Position numbers and translations under genes: made by a program
NCBI RefSeq assembly: GCF_003315245.1
Contig: NZ_QNRT01000005.1
Span: 186,001-250,000, forward strand
Source: Arenicella xantha
Lineage (GTDB): Bacteria > Pseudomonadota > Gammaproteobacteria > Arenicellales > Arenicellaceae
DNA length: 64,000 bases
Direction: 5' to 3'
Notes under the pieces: model-generated
Seen by the model: only the letters and a program-made list of their open reading frames with translations
What the model was told of the DNA's origin: nothing
The model's database searches: none
Shown: positions 9,151-18,348 of the stretch, piece after piece
How positions within the stretch are numbered: the stretch's first letter is position 1
Layout: each line of letters begins with the position of its first letter

Positions 9151-11889
9151 CTAGAATAGGCCTTCTGTTTCTTCCTCTGTCTCGATGATGCGTTCTTCTG
9201 GCTCAATGAGCTGACTCTCGTCTTCGAGGCTGTCAGGGTCTAGTTCTCCATCTATACCAAGGTTATCAAGAGACTCCATTGCTTGTTGGTTTGGCTGAAC
9301 GCCCTCTTCCCGTAACTGCTCAATAAATTGCTCTGCACTTAAGGTTCCGTCATCTAGATGTGTACGAAGCAGTGAGCGATAAAGGGCGTACTCTGGTGTC
9401 AGCGGCTTAACCACGAAATATTCTGGTATCGCATCTGGGCTGTCTTCAGTGGTGCGGCGTCCAGTCGCGCGATCGACGTACCCTGCCTCTATGTATTCAG
9501 GCAAATCCGTCGAGTCTTGAGGGATGCCTTTTAATGCTGTTTGCATATAGTCGACCCAGATGGGAAGGGCGGCTTTGCTGCCTGACTCACCTCTGCCCAT
9601 TGTTGTTGGGTCATCGAATCCAATCCACACGGTCGTCGCGATTTGTGAATTAAAGCCAGTAAACCATGCGTCTACATAGTCGTTAGTAGTACCGGTTTTG
9701 CCGGCTAAATCGGTGCGATTTAAGCTTTTTGCTCGCCGTGCAGTACCGTTCTGTACAACGTCTTTCATCATGCTGACAGTTAGGAAATTATTGGCATGCG
9801 ACATTACTCGCGGAGCTTCATATTCGCTCGGTGATCCGGCTTGATCCGCAGTTAGCGGCGAGTTGTTGGCTTCAGTTGAGTAGTCTGTATTGGGCTGCTC
9901 CGAGTCGTCTAATCTTATTTCTTGTTTGGCGGGCTCAAGTAACGGAGGCATTTCTATATACTTTCCATAACATTCGTCGCAAAACTTAGGTTCAGGTGCT
10001 TGGTATAGAATTTTGCCGTTACGGTCAGTGATGGTCTGAATAAAGTAAGGATTAATCCGGTAGCCGCCGTTTGCCAAGGTGCTGTACGCGTTCAAAACTT
10101 CTAGCGGAGTAGCGCCGCCAGAGCCAAGCGCCATTGTTAGGCTGCGTGAGAAGCGCTGCATATCGATGCCAAAGCGCGCGACGTACTCCCGTGCATACTC
10201 GATGCCGATAGCTCGCAGTAAGCGAATCGACACAAGGTTCATCGATTTTGCGAGGGCTTCCCGCATGCGGGTGGGGCCGTAAAATTTACCACCGTAATTT
10301 TCAGGTCGCCAGACTGTGCCGTGAGCTGGATCGGTGATAACGATAGGAGCGCCGCTAATGAGGCTGGCAGGTGTGAAGCCTTGGTCAAGTGATGCTGAGT
10401 ATATAAACGGTTTGATATTAGAGCCAGGTTGGCGTATCGATTGAATGGCGCGATTATACTTATTTAGGAAGAAGTCATAGCCGCCGACTAGCGAGATAAT
10501 TTCGCCAGTATTTGGGTTCATTGAAATTAGCGCTCCGCTTACCGATGGTATCTGTGATAGCTGCCATTGTATTTGCTCGGGTATTTGCTGCGCAGTCGCC
10601 TCGGTTGCATTGACTGTTGCGGGTTTTGTAGTAGCGGGTTCAACGTAAACAATATTTCCCGCCGCAACTAGGTCGGTCATTGATTTAACCGCATCACCAA
10701 TTAAATCTGCGGTCTTATGTCGTCGGGCCCACTTTGCTGAATCTAGGCTGATGGATGCTTGTCCATAGTCGCGTGTCCAAATAACCGCTGATTCCTTAGT
10801 GACGCTTAAGATCAACGCGGGTACTTGCTCTTGGCTAGAGGGGTATGCGCTCAAGGCGTTTTCATAGGCTTCGTCTAAAATGCCGTCTACTGGCTCAAAA
10901 CTCGCCAAATCAACTTTGCCGACGGGGCCGCGAAAGCCGTGGCGACGATCGTAGTCCTTGAGTCCGGAGCGTAGCGACTTAGAGGCGGCAAGTTGTGGCT
11001 TCGCTTGTATTGTTGTGTAAACATTTAGGCCTTGCCAGTAGGCTTCTTCGCCAAACTGTTCGGTCAGCTGAGCGCGTACCATTTCGGCGATATGGGGTGC
11101 GTTGAGGCCGGTTGGTCGTGAGTGCTTTTCAGCGCTTACAGCTTCTTCCGTCGCTATTTCTAGGTCTTCTTGCGTTATTAGCTTGAGTTCGTGGAGGCGG
11201 CCCAAGACGTAGTTGCGTCGAATGGTCGCGCGTTCCGGATTTCGCAGTGGATTAAAGGTTGAAGGAGCCTTGGGTAAACCGGCCAACATGGCCGTTTGAG
11301 CAAGAGTTAGCTCATTAATTGGCTTTCCATAGTAGACTTCGGCCGCGGCGCCGAAGCCATAAGCGCGATGTCCTAAGAATATTTTGTTTATGTACAGACC
11401 AAGGATTTCTTCTTTAGACAGTAGTTGCTCGAGCCGAATGGCGAGCAATATCTCCTTTATTTTGCGTGAGTATGTTTTATCTCGCGTGAGGAAAAAGTTA
11501 CGCGCGACTTGCATCGTTATGGTGCTCGCGCCTTGCCCGGATGAGCCGCTTTTGAAGTTCGATAATGCCGCGCGGACCAGCCCTTTCAAGTCAATTCCGC
11601 CATGCTCGAAGAAGCCGTCGTCTTCGCTCGCGAGCACAGCGTTTATAAGGGTTTGCGGGATATTTTCGTAAGCGAGAGGCTTGCGGCGCTCGTCACCAAA
11701 CTCAGAAATCAGGATGTTTTCAGATGAGTAAACACGTAGCGGAACTTTGAGTTCTAGCCCTTGAATCTGCGAGGCGTCTGGAAGCTCCCTGCTGAACTGA
11801 ACGACTAAAAAACCGGCCGTAATAAACCCGACCATAAATAGCCAGCTGCCAATCGTGGTCAGCCTCAGCCATAGTTGTGACTTTTTCAA
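9151..11889 (-). CDS. mrcA: Penicillin-binding protein 1A (bifunctional transglycosylase/transpeptidase)
   Basis: Inner-membrane class A PBP that polymerises and cross-links peptidoglycan. A single N-terminal membrane segment (TTIGSWLFMVGFITAGFLVV) is followed by the GT51 domain (catalytic ASEDDGFFEHGGID; ITMQVARNFFL; GAAAEVYYGK). An OB-like insert comes next, then the transpeptidase with SxxK in GSNIKPF, SMN (AKSMNLVSIRLL) and KTG in GKTGTTNDYVDAWF. At 912 residues it is slightly longer than E. coli PBP1A, with an acidic C-terminal tail ending EETEGLF. It is divergent from pilM, the common gammaproteobacterial order. Confidence 0.97.
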   Translation of the reverse strand: MKKSQLWLRLTTIGSWLFMVGFITAGFLVVQFSRELPDASQIQGLELKVPLRVYSSENILISEFGDERRKPLAYENIPQTLINAVLASEDDGFFEHGGIDLKGLVRAALSNFKSGSSGQGASTITMQVARNFFLTRDKTYSRKIKEILLAIRLEQLLSKEEILGLYINKIFLGHRAYGFGAAAEVYYGKPINELTLAQTAMLAGLPKAPSTFNPLRNPERATIRRNYVLGRLHELKLITQEDLEIATEEAVSAEKHSRPTGLNAPHIAEMVRAQLTEQFGEEAYWQGLNVYTTIQAKPQLAASKSLRSGLKDYDRRHGFRGPVGKVDLASFEPVDGILDEAYENALSAYPSSQEQVPALILSVTKESAVIWTRDYGQASISLDSAKWARRHKTADLIGDAVKSMTDLVAAGNIVYVEPATTKPATVNATEATAQQIPEQIQWQLSQIPSVSGALISMNPNTGEIISLVGGYDFFLNKYNRAIQSIRQPGSNIKPFIYSASLDQGFTPASLISGAPIVITDPAHGTVWRPENYGGKFYGPTRMREALAKSMNLVSIRLLRAIGIEYAREYVARFGIDMQRFSRSLTMALGSGGATPLEVLNAYSTLANGGYRINPYFIQTITDRNGKILYQAPEPKFCDECYGKYIEMPPLLEPAKQEIRLDDSEQPNTDYSTEANNSPLTADQAGSPSEYEAPRVMSHANNFLTVSMMKDVVQNGTARRAKSLNRTDLAGKTGTTNDYVDAWFTGFNSQIATTVWIGFDDPTTMGRGESGSKAALPIWVDYMQTALKGIPQDSTDLPEYIEAGYVDRATGRRTTEDSPDAIPEYFVVKPLTPEYALYRSLLRTHLDDGTLSAEQFIEQLREEGVQPNQQAMESLDNLGIDGELDPDSLEDESQLIEPEERIIETEEETEGLF

Positions 11890-11988
11890 AATAAGTTGAT
11901 TCGATCTAATAACCCAACAACGATCATATATTAAATTATGGATTTCCTAAATAGAATTGTGGCATTATTGGCGCGGGTTGGTTAGACT

Positions 11989-12019
11989 TTGAAGTAAGTG
12001 ATTACAAAAATGATATAAA
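11989..12019 (+). promoter_or_regulatory. Weak promoter candidate for the pil operon
   Basis: TTGAAG at 11989-11994 is followed by the AT-rich TGATATAAAT (12011-12020); GATATA is 17 bases and TATAAA 19 bases downstream. It sits just before pilM in the 152-base divergent gap with mrcA. Visual match only. Confidence 0.3.
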
Positions 12020-12041
12020 TAGCGGTTTTTATGGAGGTTTC

Positions 12042-13091
12042 TTGAAACTGTTCAGCTCAAAATCTAAGGCAGTAATCGGCATCGATATCGGAACTCATTC
12101 GATAAAACTAGTCGAATTGGCCGGCACCAGTGCCAACCCTAAGGTGGTTGCTTGGGGTGTCGCTCCGTTGCCCGCAGGTGCTTTTTCAGAAAATGCCATT
12201 GCAAATGCAGAAGTTATTTCTGAGGTCCTAATGCGTCTAATAACGCAGTCAGGGGTCAAGGGGGATACTGCTGCGGTAGCTGTGTCGTCCTCCCATGCAA
12301 TAACCAAAGTGTTGGGTATGCCGGCTGATATTGGTGAACTGGAATTGGAGGAGCAAGTCAGTATTGAGGCGCTTCACTTCATTCCGTATCCAATTGATGA
12401 AGTTAATCTCGATTTTGAGGTGCTCGGGGTGTCTGAGGCCAATGATCAAGAAAACGATGTCCTGCTAGTCGCATGTCGACGGAGCATTGTCGATGATTAC
12501 ATCGATTTAATGGCAAGCGCAGACTTAACACTCAATTATGTTGATATCGATACCTACGCTCTTGAGCGTGTGTATCGATCGCAAAATACATTGGGTTCTA
12601 ATTCAGATCAGCCAGTAGCGGTTTTTGATATTGGGTCTTCTAGCAGCCATCTAATGGTGCTAGACGATAGTCGCGTACTATATTCGCGTCATCAAAATTT
12701 CGGTGCAGGGCAGCTTATTAAGCTTATCCGTAAGGAGTATGGTGTCAGTGCTGATGAAGCAGAAGAAATTTTGCAGTCTTCACAGCCTCCAGGTGATTTT
12801 CTGACAGCTGTGCAGGAGCCATTTGTTGAAATGCTGCGGCAAGAAGTAAGTCGTGCGCTGCAATTCTTTTACTCTTCCAGTTCATTTTCAAACATTGATA
12901 GCGTCGTTTTGTCCGGTGCATGTTGCGCGCTAGCGGGACTTGCTGGCGATCTTGAAGTTAAATTGCGTACCAAGGTGACGGTATTAAACCCGATTGCAAA
13001 TGCGAACGTTCAGTCTCGTAGAGATGCAATTCTTGCTGCTGCGCCCAGTTTATCTATCGCGTATGGCTTATCGTTGAGAGGGCTGAACTAA
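12042..13091 (+). CDS. pilM: Type IV pilus inner-membrane platform protein PilM
   Basis: Cytoplasmic actin-like ATPase-fold protein that binds the PilN N-terminus and links the pilus alignment complex to the motor. 349 residues. It starts with the ATP-binding IGIDIGTHSIKLVELAG and has a second phosphate motif AVFDIGSSSSHLMVL and GACCALAGL near the C-terminus. The start is TTG at 12042: TGGAGG (12032-12037) precedes it at good spacing, and the ATG at 12031 runs straight into a stop. Its stop codon overlaps the pilN ATG by one base, implying translational coupling. Confidence 0.95.
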   Translation: MKLFSSKSKAVIGIDIGTHSIKLVELAGTSANPKVVAWGVAPLPAGAFSENAIANAEVISEVLMRLITQSGVKGDTAAVAVSSSHAITKVLGMPADIGELELEEQVSIEALHFIPYPIDEVNLDFEVLGVSEANDQENDVLLVACRRSIVDDYIDLMASADLTLNYVDIDTYALERVYRSQNTLGSNSDQPVAVFDIGSSSSHLMVLDDSRVLYSRHQNFGAGQLIKLIRKEYGVSADEAEEILQSSQPPGDFLTAVQEPFVEMLRQEVSRALQFFYSSSSFSNIDSVVLSGACCALAGLAGDLEVKLRTKVTVLNPIANANVQSRRDAILAAAPSLSIAYGLSLRGLN

Positions 13092-13666
13092 TGGCCAATA
13101 TTAATCTACTACCATGGCGTGAAGTCCAGCGTAGAGAGCGCAATCGCGCAACCTTAGTGATTTGTATCGCTATGTGGGTCGCAGCAGGTCTGGTCGTAAT
13201 GGCTGGTAAGCTGATCATGGATGCACGTATTAGCAACCAAGAGTCGCGTAACGCGTATTTGCAGTCTGAGATAAATGCGCTGGCGAAAGTAATCAAAGAA
13301 ATTGATGACTTGAAGGCCAAGCGTGACGCGCTACTGGCGCGTATGCAAGTGATCCAGAATTTGCAGCAGAATCGCTCTCAGATCGTTCATATGTTTGATG
13401 ATTTAGTTAATAAGTTGCCGAAAGGTGTCTTTTACGACCGAATCGCGAGGGCAAACAATCGTTTAAATATACGTGGTTACGCCCAGTCCAATGAGCGAGT
13501 TTCGGCGCTGATGAGAAACTTAGATGCTTCAGATTGGTTTGATCAATCGTCCCTAAAGCAAGTTGATGTTGTTGACAGAAGTGGGCTGCTTGTTAGTCAG
13601 TTTGTTATCGATGTTAAGGAGCAGAGCGGAAAGGTTAGTAAAAATGACGCGGAGGATATTCGTTAG
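13091..13666 (+). CDS. pilN: Type IV pilus alignment protein PilN
   Basis: 191 residues. The start MANINLLPWREVQRRERNR carries the INLLPWRE motif known to bind PilM. One membrane helix (residues ~23-40, LVICIAMWVAAGLVVMAGK) is followed by a coiled-coil region (QSEINALAKVIKEIDDLKAK) and a ferredoxin-like periplasmic domain. It pairs with PilO to connect inner-membrane components to PilP and the secretin. The start overlaps the pilM stop. Confidence 0.95.
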   Translation: MANINLLPWREVQRRERNRATLVICIAMWVAAGLVVMAGKLIMDARISNQESRNAYLQSEINALAKVIKEIDDLKAKRDALLARMQVIQNLQQNRSQIVHMFDDLVNKLPKGVFYDRIARANNRLNIRGYAQSNERVSALMRNLDASDWFDQSSLKQVDVVDRSGLLVSQFVIDVKEQSGKVSKNDAEDIR

Positions 13667-13676
13667 ATTGGCATAG

Positions 13677-14303
13677 ATGTCAGTTGTTAACGAGCATATA
13701 AATATGGGATTACTTGAAGAGTTAAACGGTTTAGATTTCAATGATATCGGTTCTTGGACGCGCCGAGTAAAGTTATTGATGGCTGGAATATTGTGTGTCG
13801 CTATTATTGTGGCTGGCTACAATTTTATTATTAAGGATCAAATAACCGCGTTACAAAAAGTTCAAAAACTCGAACCGCAGTTGAAACAGACATTTCTTGA
13901 GAAGAAGGCATTGGCAATTAATCTTGATGCTTATAAGCAGCAAATGATCGAAGCGGATGAGAACTTCAGTGTGCTGCGTAAGCAGTTACCAAACGAAAGT
14001 GAAATGCCTGATTTGTTGATTGATATGACGCAGGTTGGGTTATCTCGGGGGTTGCAATTTGAGCAAATTAAACCGGGAAGCCTGATTGAGAAAGATTTCT
14101 ATGCGGAAAAGTTGGTTAATATTTCTGCAAATGGAAGATATCACCAGATTGCTGAGTTCATTAGCGACGTTGCGGCTTTGCCCAGGATTATTAATGTGGC
14201 GGATTTTACGTTAGAGCGCAGAGGCGACGATCCTGAGATTTTGAGTCTTCGTGCAGTAACGAAGACCTATCACTACCTGGAGGATGCTTATGTTTCCGAA
14301 TAA
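13677..14303 (+). CDS. pilO: Type IV pilus alignment protein PilO
   Basis: 208 residues with one membrane helix (LLMAGILCVAIIVAGYNFII), a coiled coil (ITALQKVQKLEPQLKQTF...) and a periplasmic domain with LRKQLPNESEMPDLLIDMT, a typical PilO segment. Forms a heterodimer with PilN. The frame also offers an ATG at 13704 (MGLLEELNGLDFNDIGSW); neither start has a strong ribosome-binding site, so the N-terminus is uncertain by nine residues. Its 3' end overlaps pilP by 14 bases. Confidence 0.94.
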   Translation: MSVVNEHINMGLLEELNGLDFNDIGSWTRRVKLLMAGILCVAIIVAGYNFIIKDQITALQKVQKLEPQLKQTFLEKKALAINLDAYKQQMIEADENFSVLRKQLPNESEMPDLLIDMTQVGLSRGLQFEQIKPGSLIEKDFYAEKLVNISANGRYHQIAEFISDVAALPRIINVADFTLERRGDDPEILSLRAVTKTYHYLEDAYVSE

Positions 14304-14850
14304 TCTGCTAATGCAATCTTCTACCTTTTTGAGGGTGTCGCTAGTCGGTGTCCTAATGGCTGGTTTGCAGGCTTGTGGCGGTGGTAGTGCTCAAGATTTA
14401 CGCGACTTTGTTGAGACTGCGTATCAAGATAAGAAGCCTGATATTGAACCTTTACCGGTTATCGAGCCCTATCAAGGGTTCACGTATTCGGCGTTTGATC
14501 TTAATGACCCTTACTCACCTGGAAATATTATCAATGCGCGTGATGCAGAGAGTCGTGTTGCAGCGCAAAGAGATGTGAATCGTCGTCGTGAAGCGTTGGA
14601 GGAGTTTCCTCTGGATGCGCTCGCCATGGTTGGAACCATGTCTCAAAATGGTGCGCCTTGGGTGATTGTGCAAACAGCAATAGGTACCGCGCACCTAGCA
14701 ACTATTGGTAATTACCTTGGTCAAAATGAAGGGAAAATCAAAGAGATTTTTCCTGAAGAGCAGCGGATCGTAATTGAAGAGAGCGTACTTGACCCAGCAG
14801 GGCGATTGGTCGCTCGTGAAGTCGAAATGACCATCGATGAACTCCAATAG
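14290..14850 (+). CDS. pilP: Type IV pilus lipoprotein PilP
   Basis: Inner-membrane lipoprotein bridging PilN/PilO and the PilQ secretin. The ATG at 14290 (186 residues) is preferred to the one at 14284 because CTGGAGG ends directly at 14283. The signal peptide ends GVLMAGLQAC, a lipobox with an unusual Gln at -2. The central region (IEPLPVIEPYQGFTYSAFDL, DPYSP) and the later LVGTM-like GTMSQNGAPWVIV and EGKIKEIFPEEQRIVIEE match PilP. The start lies within the end of pilO. Confidence 0.93.
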   Translation: MFPNNLLMQSSTFLRVSLVGVLMAGLQACGGGSAQDLRDFVETAYQDKKPDIEPLPVIEPYQGFTYSAFDLNDPYSPGNIINARDAESRVAAQRDVNRRREALEEFPLDALAMVGTMSQNGAPWVIVQTAIGTAHLATIGNYLGQNEGKIKEIFPEEQRIVIEESVLDPAGRLVAREVEMTIDELQ

Positions 14851-14899
14851 ACATTAAAAACTAGAAGTAAATGAATAATAACAATCAGGAAGCACAATT

Positions 14900-17164
14900 A
14901 TGAATGCAAGCCACCTACCCGAAAGCATGTGCAAACGTATTACGCAGATTCTTGCATGCGTTGCTTTGGTAACTTTTGCAAACTTTAGTCTGGCTCAACA
15001 GAGCGCTGTTCTAACCGACGTACTTTATAGTGAGTTGAGCGGTGATACGATCCAAATCAACTTTGTGACCGATGCGAAGCTCGAAGAGCCCGGAAGTTTC
15101 AGTACTGAAACACCTCCGCGAATCGCACTCGACTTTTTTGGGCTGAAAAATGGCCTTGAAAAGAGCCAAATTGATGTTTCAAGTGGAAAAGTAGACAGCA
15201 TAGTAGCCGTTGAGACTGTTGATCGAACTCGCATTATTATCAATCTGTTCAGTTCGGCGCGATACACTTTGCTTCCGACCGATGATGGCTACTCGGTAAC
15301 TGTCCACAATACTGATTTTGATGACAGTCAAGTTCGCGCACCAAAGCCGTTCGCTTCGCGCCCAGATGTTCAGTCAGATGTGGCTATAACCAATGTTGAT
15401 TTCAGGCGTTCGGAAGCGGGCGGTGGAACATTGATTGTGGATTTTTCAGACGACAATATCTCGGTCGATACACGAGAGCGCGATGGTGAAATCGTTGTTG
15501 ACCTATTGGGTGTTAACCTGCCGCAGGAGATGGAGCAGCGTTTAGACGTTACTGATTTCGCTACGCCAGTACAAACTATTGATTCATTTCAAAACGCAGA
15601 TAATGTTCGAATGGTAGTGGTGCCTCAAGGTCGCTATCAACACTTGTCGTTGCAGGCTGGTAGTCGATACACGTTGGTTGTTGATCCGATTATCGAGACA
15701 GTCGAAGACGAGCGTGATCGAGCTGACAGTGAGCTTGGTTTTGAAGGTGAGCGTTTATCTATCAATTTCCAGAATATCGAAGTTCGTGCAGCACTGGCTA
15801 TTATCGCTGATTTTACCGGAATCAATTTTGTCACCAGTGATTCTGTTAGCGGTAAAATCACAATCAACTTAAAGGATGTTCCTTGGGATCAAGCGTTGGA
15901 TGTGATTCTGAGAACTAAGGGGCTAGCCAAGCGTCAAACCGGAAATGTGATTTGGGTTGCTCCAAGTGGTGAGATCCAAAAGGTAGAAGAAGAAGAGTTA
16001 AAGCAAAATGCCGTAGTAGCTGAGTTTGCGCCATTAGTCACCGAAGTGATTCGCATAAACTATGCTAAGGCTGAAGAAGTAGCTGATGTAATCAAATCTG
16101 TGAAAGTTATTAGGCAGGGTAATACTGCCTCTGGAACTGACTTTGATGGCCCTCGATCGAGTGCGGTTAATATCACGGAAACCGATAAGAACTCTTTGTT
16201 AAGTGCGCGCGGTAGCGTTACTGTCGACAAGCGTACTAATAGTTTGCTGGTTCAAGATGTGGCTAGCCAAATTAAGTCGCTTCGAAATGTGATTGCTAAG
16301 CTGGATAAGCCCGTTCGTCAAGTTTTGATTGAAACTCGAATAGTAGAAGCCAACGACACATTTAGTCGAGAGTTAGGCGCTCGTTTAGGTTTTCAGCGTA
16401 TTACTGAAAATGCACGCTTCCCAGGGGCTAACGGTTCAAATATTGGTGACTTTGTCGGCAGTGGCACGACTGAAGGCTTAACAACTATCAGCGATTCTTT
16501 GAATGATGATGAAGATGGAGTCATATTCGATAATTCGCGCGGTACCCCAGGAGGTCTTGCGGTAGATCTGGGTGCTGAATCAATAGAAGGCACCAACCCA
16601 GCTTCTTATGCATTTGATATTTTTCGTGCAGGTACGGGGTTTGCTCATTTAATCACGCTTGAACTTTCGGCACTAGAAGCAGATGGTCGCGGTCGAATTG
16701 TCGCAAGTCCACGCTTGTTAACAGCTAATCAAAAAGAGGCTCGGATTAGTCAAGGTCAGGAAGTTTATATAGCGATACCTGGTAACGGTGCTGGTGTCGG
16801 TGGCGGCGGTCAAGGCGGACTTGAGAAGATTGAGGCTGAATTGACGTTAATCGTAACGCCGCAGATAACTCCAGATGATCGTGTCATTCTTGATGTGAAA
16901 ATCTCACAAGACAATTTGATTACACCAACCATTGTTGGTACTAAGCAAATTGAGACACAGGTGTTAGCCGATAATGGTGAAACGGTAGTGATTGGCGGAA
17001 TTTATCAGGAAGATACCGCTAATTCTGAGACCAAAGTTCCGCTTTTGGGAGATATTCCAATCCTCGGTAACTTGTTCAAAAAGAAGACAAAACGTTCAAA
17101 TCGAACTGAGTTGTTGATCTTTTTGACACCAAAAATTATCAGTCCGAAATTGAATTTGGGATAA
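14900..17164 (+). CDS. pilQ: Type IV pilus secretin PilQ
   Basis: Outer-membrane secretin through which the pilus fibre passes. 754 residues: signal peptide (ILACVALVTFANFSLAQQ), two N-terminal AMIN domains (about residues 35-135 and 160-270) that usually bind peptidoglycan, a secretin/TonB short N-terminal domain (INFQNIEVRAALAIIADFTG), an N1 domain (IRINYAKAEEVADVI) and the secretin core (IETRIVEANDTFSRELGARL; VPLLGDIPILGNLFKKK). A Gly-rich loop (GAGVGGGGQGG) lies in the secretin domain. AGGAAG precedes the ATG. Last pil gene before a clear terminator. Confidence 0.96.
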   Translation: MNASHLPESMCKRITQILACVALVTFANFSLAQQSAVLTDVLYSELSGDTIQINFVTDAKLEEPGSFSTETPPRIALDFFGLKNGLEKSQIDVSSGKVDSIVAVETVDRTRIIINLFSSARYTLLPTDDGYSVTVHNTDFDDSQVRAPKPFASRPDVQSDVAITNVDFRRSEAGGGTLIVDFSDDNISVDTRERDGEIVVDLLGVNLPQEMEQRLDVTDFATPVQTIDSFQNADNVRMVVVPQGRYQHLSLQAGSRYTLVVDPIIETVEDERDRADSELGFEGERLSINFQNIEVRAALAIIADFTGINFVTSDSVSGKITINLKDVPWDQALDVILRTKGLAKRQTGNVIWVAPSGEIQKVEEEELKQNAVVAEFAPLVTEVIRINYAKAEEVADVIKSVKVIRQGNTASGTDFDGPRSSAVNITETDKNSLLSARGSVTVDKRTNSLLVQDVASQIKSLRNVIAKLDKPVRQVLIETRIVEANDTFSRELGARLGFQRITENARFPGANGSNIGDFVGSGTTEGLTTISDSLNDDEDGVIFDNSRGTPGGLAVDLGAESIEGTNPASYAFDIFRAGTGFAHLITLELSALEADGRGRIVASPRLLTANQKEARISQGQEVYIAIPGNGAGVGGGGQGGLEKIEAELTLIVTPQITPDDRVILDVKISQDNLITPTIVGTKQIETQVLADNGETVVIGGIYQEDTANSETKVPLLGDIPILGNLFKKKTKRSNRTELLIFLTPKIISPKLNLG

Positions 17165-17192
17165 TCGTCCCCACATACAGTTTCTCGTTCAG

Positions 17193-17217
17193 AAGCAGGG
17201 GCCGTGCCCCTGCTTTT
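17193..17217 (+). terminator. Rho-independent terminator after pilQ
   Basis: A perfect 10-bp stem AAGCAGGGGC (17193-17202) / GCCCCTGCTT (17206-17215) with loop CGT and a short T-run, 28 bases after the pilQ stop. It should end or reduce pil transcription before aroK. Confidence 0.8.
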
Positions 17218-17311
17218 GTGATTTATATTCTCCACAACTAAGTCGCCTAGCTCTTCGCGTTTAATCGCGATTGCGTGGTTGGCTTAGGCGTCTAAGAACA
17301 CATTGATTAAT

Positions 17312-17815
17312 ATGCAGAATTTGATCTTGATCGGCCCAATGGGCTCTGGAAAAACGACTGTTGGTAAACAGCTTGCCAAGCGTACACGTATGGATTTTGT
17401 AGATTCAGATCACATGATTGAGGAACGTTGTGGTGTGTCAATATCAACCATCTTTGATATCGAAGGCGAAGATGGCTTCAGAAAGCGTGAAACTAAAATG
17501 TTATCGGAGCTGTGCGAACGCAACGGCATCGTGTTGGCGACAGGTGGCGGCGCGGTAGTTAGTGAAGAAAATAGAATCTTATTAAGAAAAGGGTTTGTTG
17601 TTTATCTGAAAACGTCAATTGAAACCCAGCTAGCACGCACTCAGAAGAATCAGAATCGACCGCTTTTGGAGAATGTCGATGCCGAAACTAAACTCGAAGA
17701 GCTTATGGAAGAGCGAGGCAAATTATATGAGCAAGAAGCTGATTTAATTGTAATGTCAGGCGAACGAATCGTGTCCAAGGTAGTGGATGAAATTATAGAA
17801 GCACTCGAGAAATAG
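17312..17815 (+). CDS. aroK: Shikimate kinase
   Basis: Phosphorylates shikimate at the 3-OH in aromatic amino acid synthesis. 167 residues from the ATG at 17312 (a TTG at 17303 is less likely). The Walker A is GPMGSGKTTVGKQLA; shikimate-contacting DSDHMIEERCG, the following FRKRE and ATGGGAVV are all as in AroK; NRPLL marks the lid. The gene normally next to it, aroB (3-dehydroquinate synthase), is absent here: a gene-free gap and gltB follow. Confidence 0.95.
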   Translation: MQNLILIGPMGSGKTTVGKQLAKRTRMDFVDSDHMIEERCGVSISTIFDIEGEDGFRKRETKMLSELCERNGIVLATGGGAVVSEENRILLRKGFVVYLKTSIETQLARTQKNQNRPLLENVDAETKLEELMEERGKLYEQEADLIVMSGERIVSKVVDEIIEALEK

Positions 17816-18348
17816 TCTTATCGAGGTTTGTTTGTAAAAGTTGTTCTGTCAATATTGGAAATGCGTGCGTGAGTAGAGGTTGAGAGAGTGACATTTTCGC
17901 CTTCAGGCCTTATACTGGCGCTCCTTTTTCGCTTCGACTATCAATGTAGATAGTCTTACAGCAACTATTATTTGATTGCTATATTCTTATTTGGTTTGCC
18001 AATCGATTCGTTTCGGCGAGTTGAAGATCGGTAAACTGACGGAATTCTGCACGAATCATTGGTCATGATTGCTTTTGCAAAGTTTCGCCACTGGTTAGTT
18101 GGATGAGTTTTAGTCTGGTTCAAATATTGGTGTAGCTAGAGTGCCGTCATACCTGATTGTGGTGTTGCAACTTGAGTGCTTCTTCTCTCGAGTGCCATCA
18201 CTAAATCGAGACTCATTCTAATTATACCTAGTTAGCTGTTAGCGTAGAAAACGGGGGTTGAGACACCGTTCTCGCTTCTTCCACTGCATGAGCTATGCCC
18301 GGTGCTTCTCGGGCTACCCTATATGCGCGCTAATTGAAGGACTTTATC
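17816..18348. other. 533-base gene-free stretch between aroK and gltB
   Basis: No frame longer than a few dozen codons and no recognisable remnant of aroB or a SPOR-domain gene. It contains a candidate promoter (listed separately) and probably serves as a long gltB leader; several short repeats such as CTCGAG/ATCGAG near 18188-18209 are visible, but I cannot fold a convincing riboswitch or attenuator by eye. Confidence 0.5.
17887..17916 (+). promoter_or_regulatory. Candidate promoter upstream of gltB
   Basis: GTGACA (17887-17892) and TATACT (17911-17916) are 18 bases apart, a good sigma-70-like pair. If used, it would give a leader of over 400 bases before gltB. Confidence 0.4.

Noticed and set aside
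11960-11974. Sigma-54-like GG-N10-GC (TGGCAT ... GC) upstream of pilM
   Set aside because: Only the invariant pairs match; the TTGC half is poor and there is no sign that pilM needs sigma-54.
17238-17296. Imperfect inverted repeat (CTAAGTCGCCTAG ... CTTAGGCGTCTAAG-like) before aroK
   Set aside because: Mismatches and a long loop; could be chance, and a clear terminator sits just upstream.
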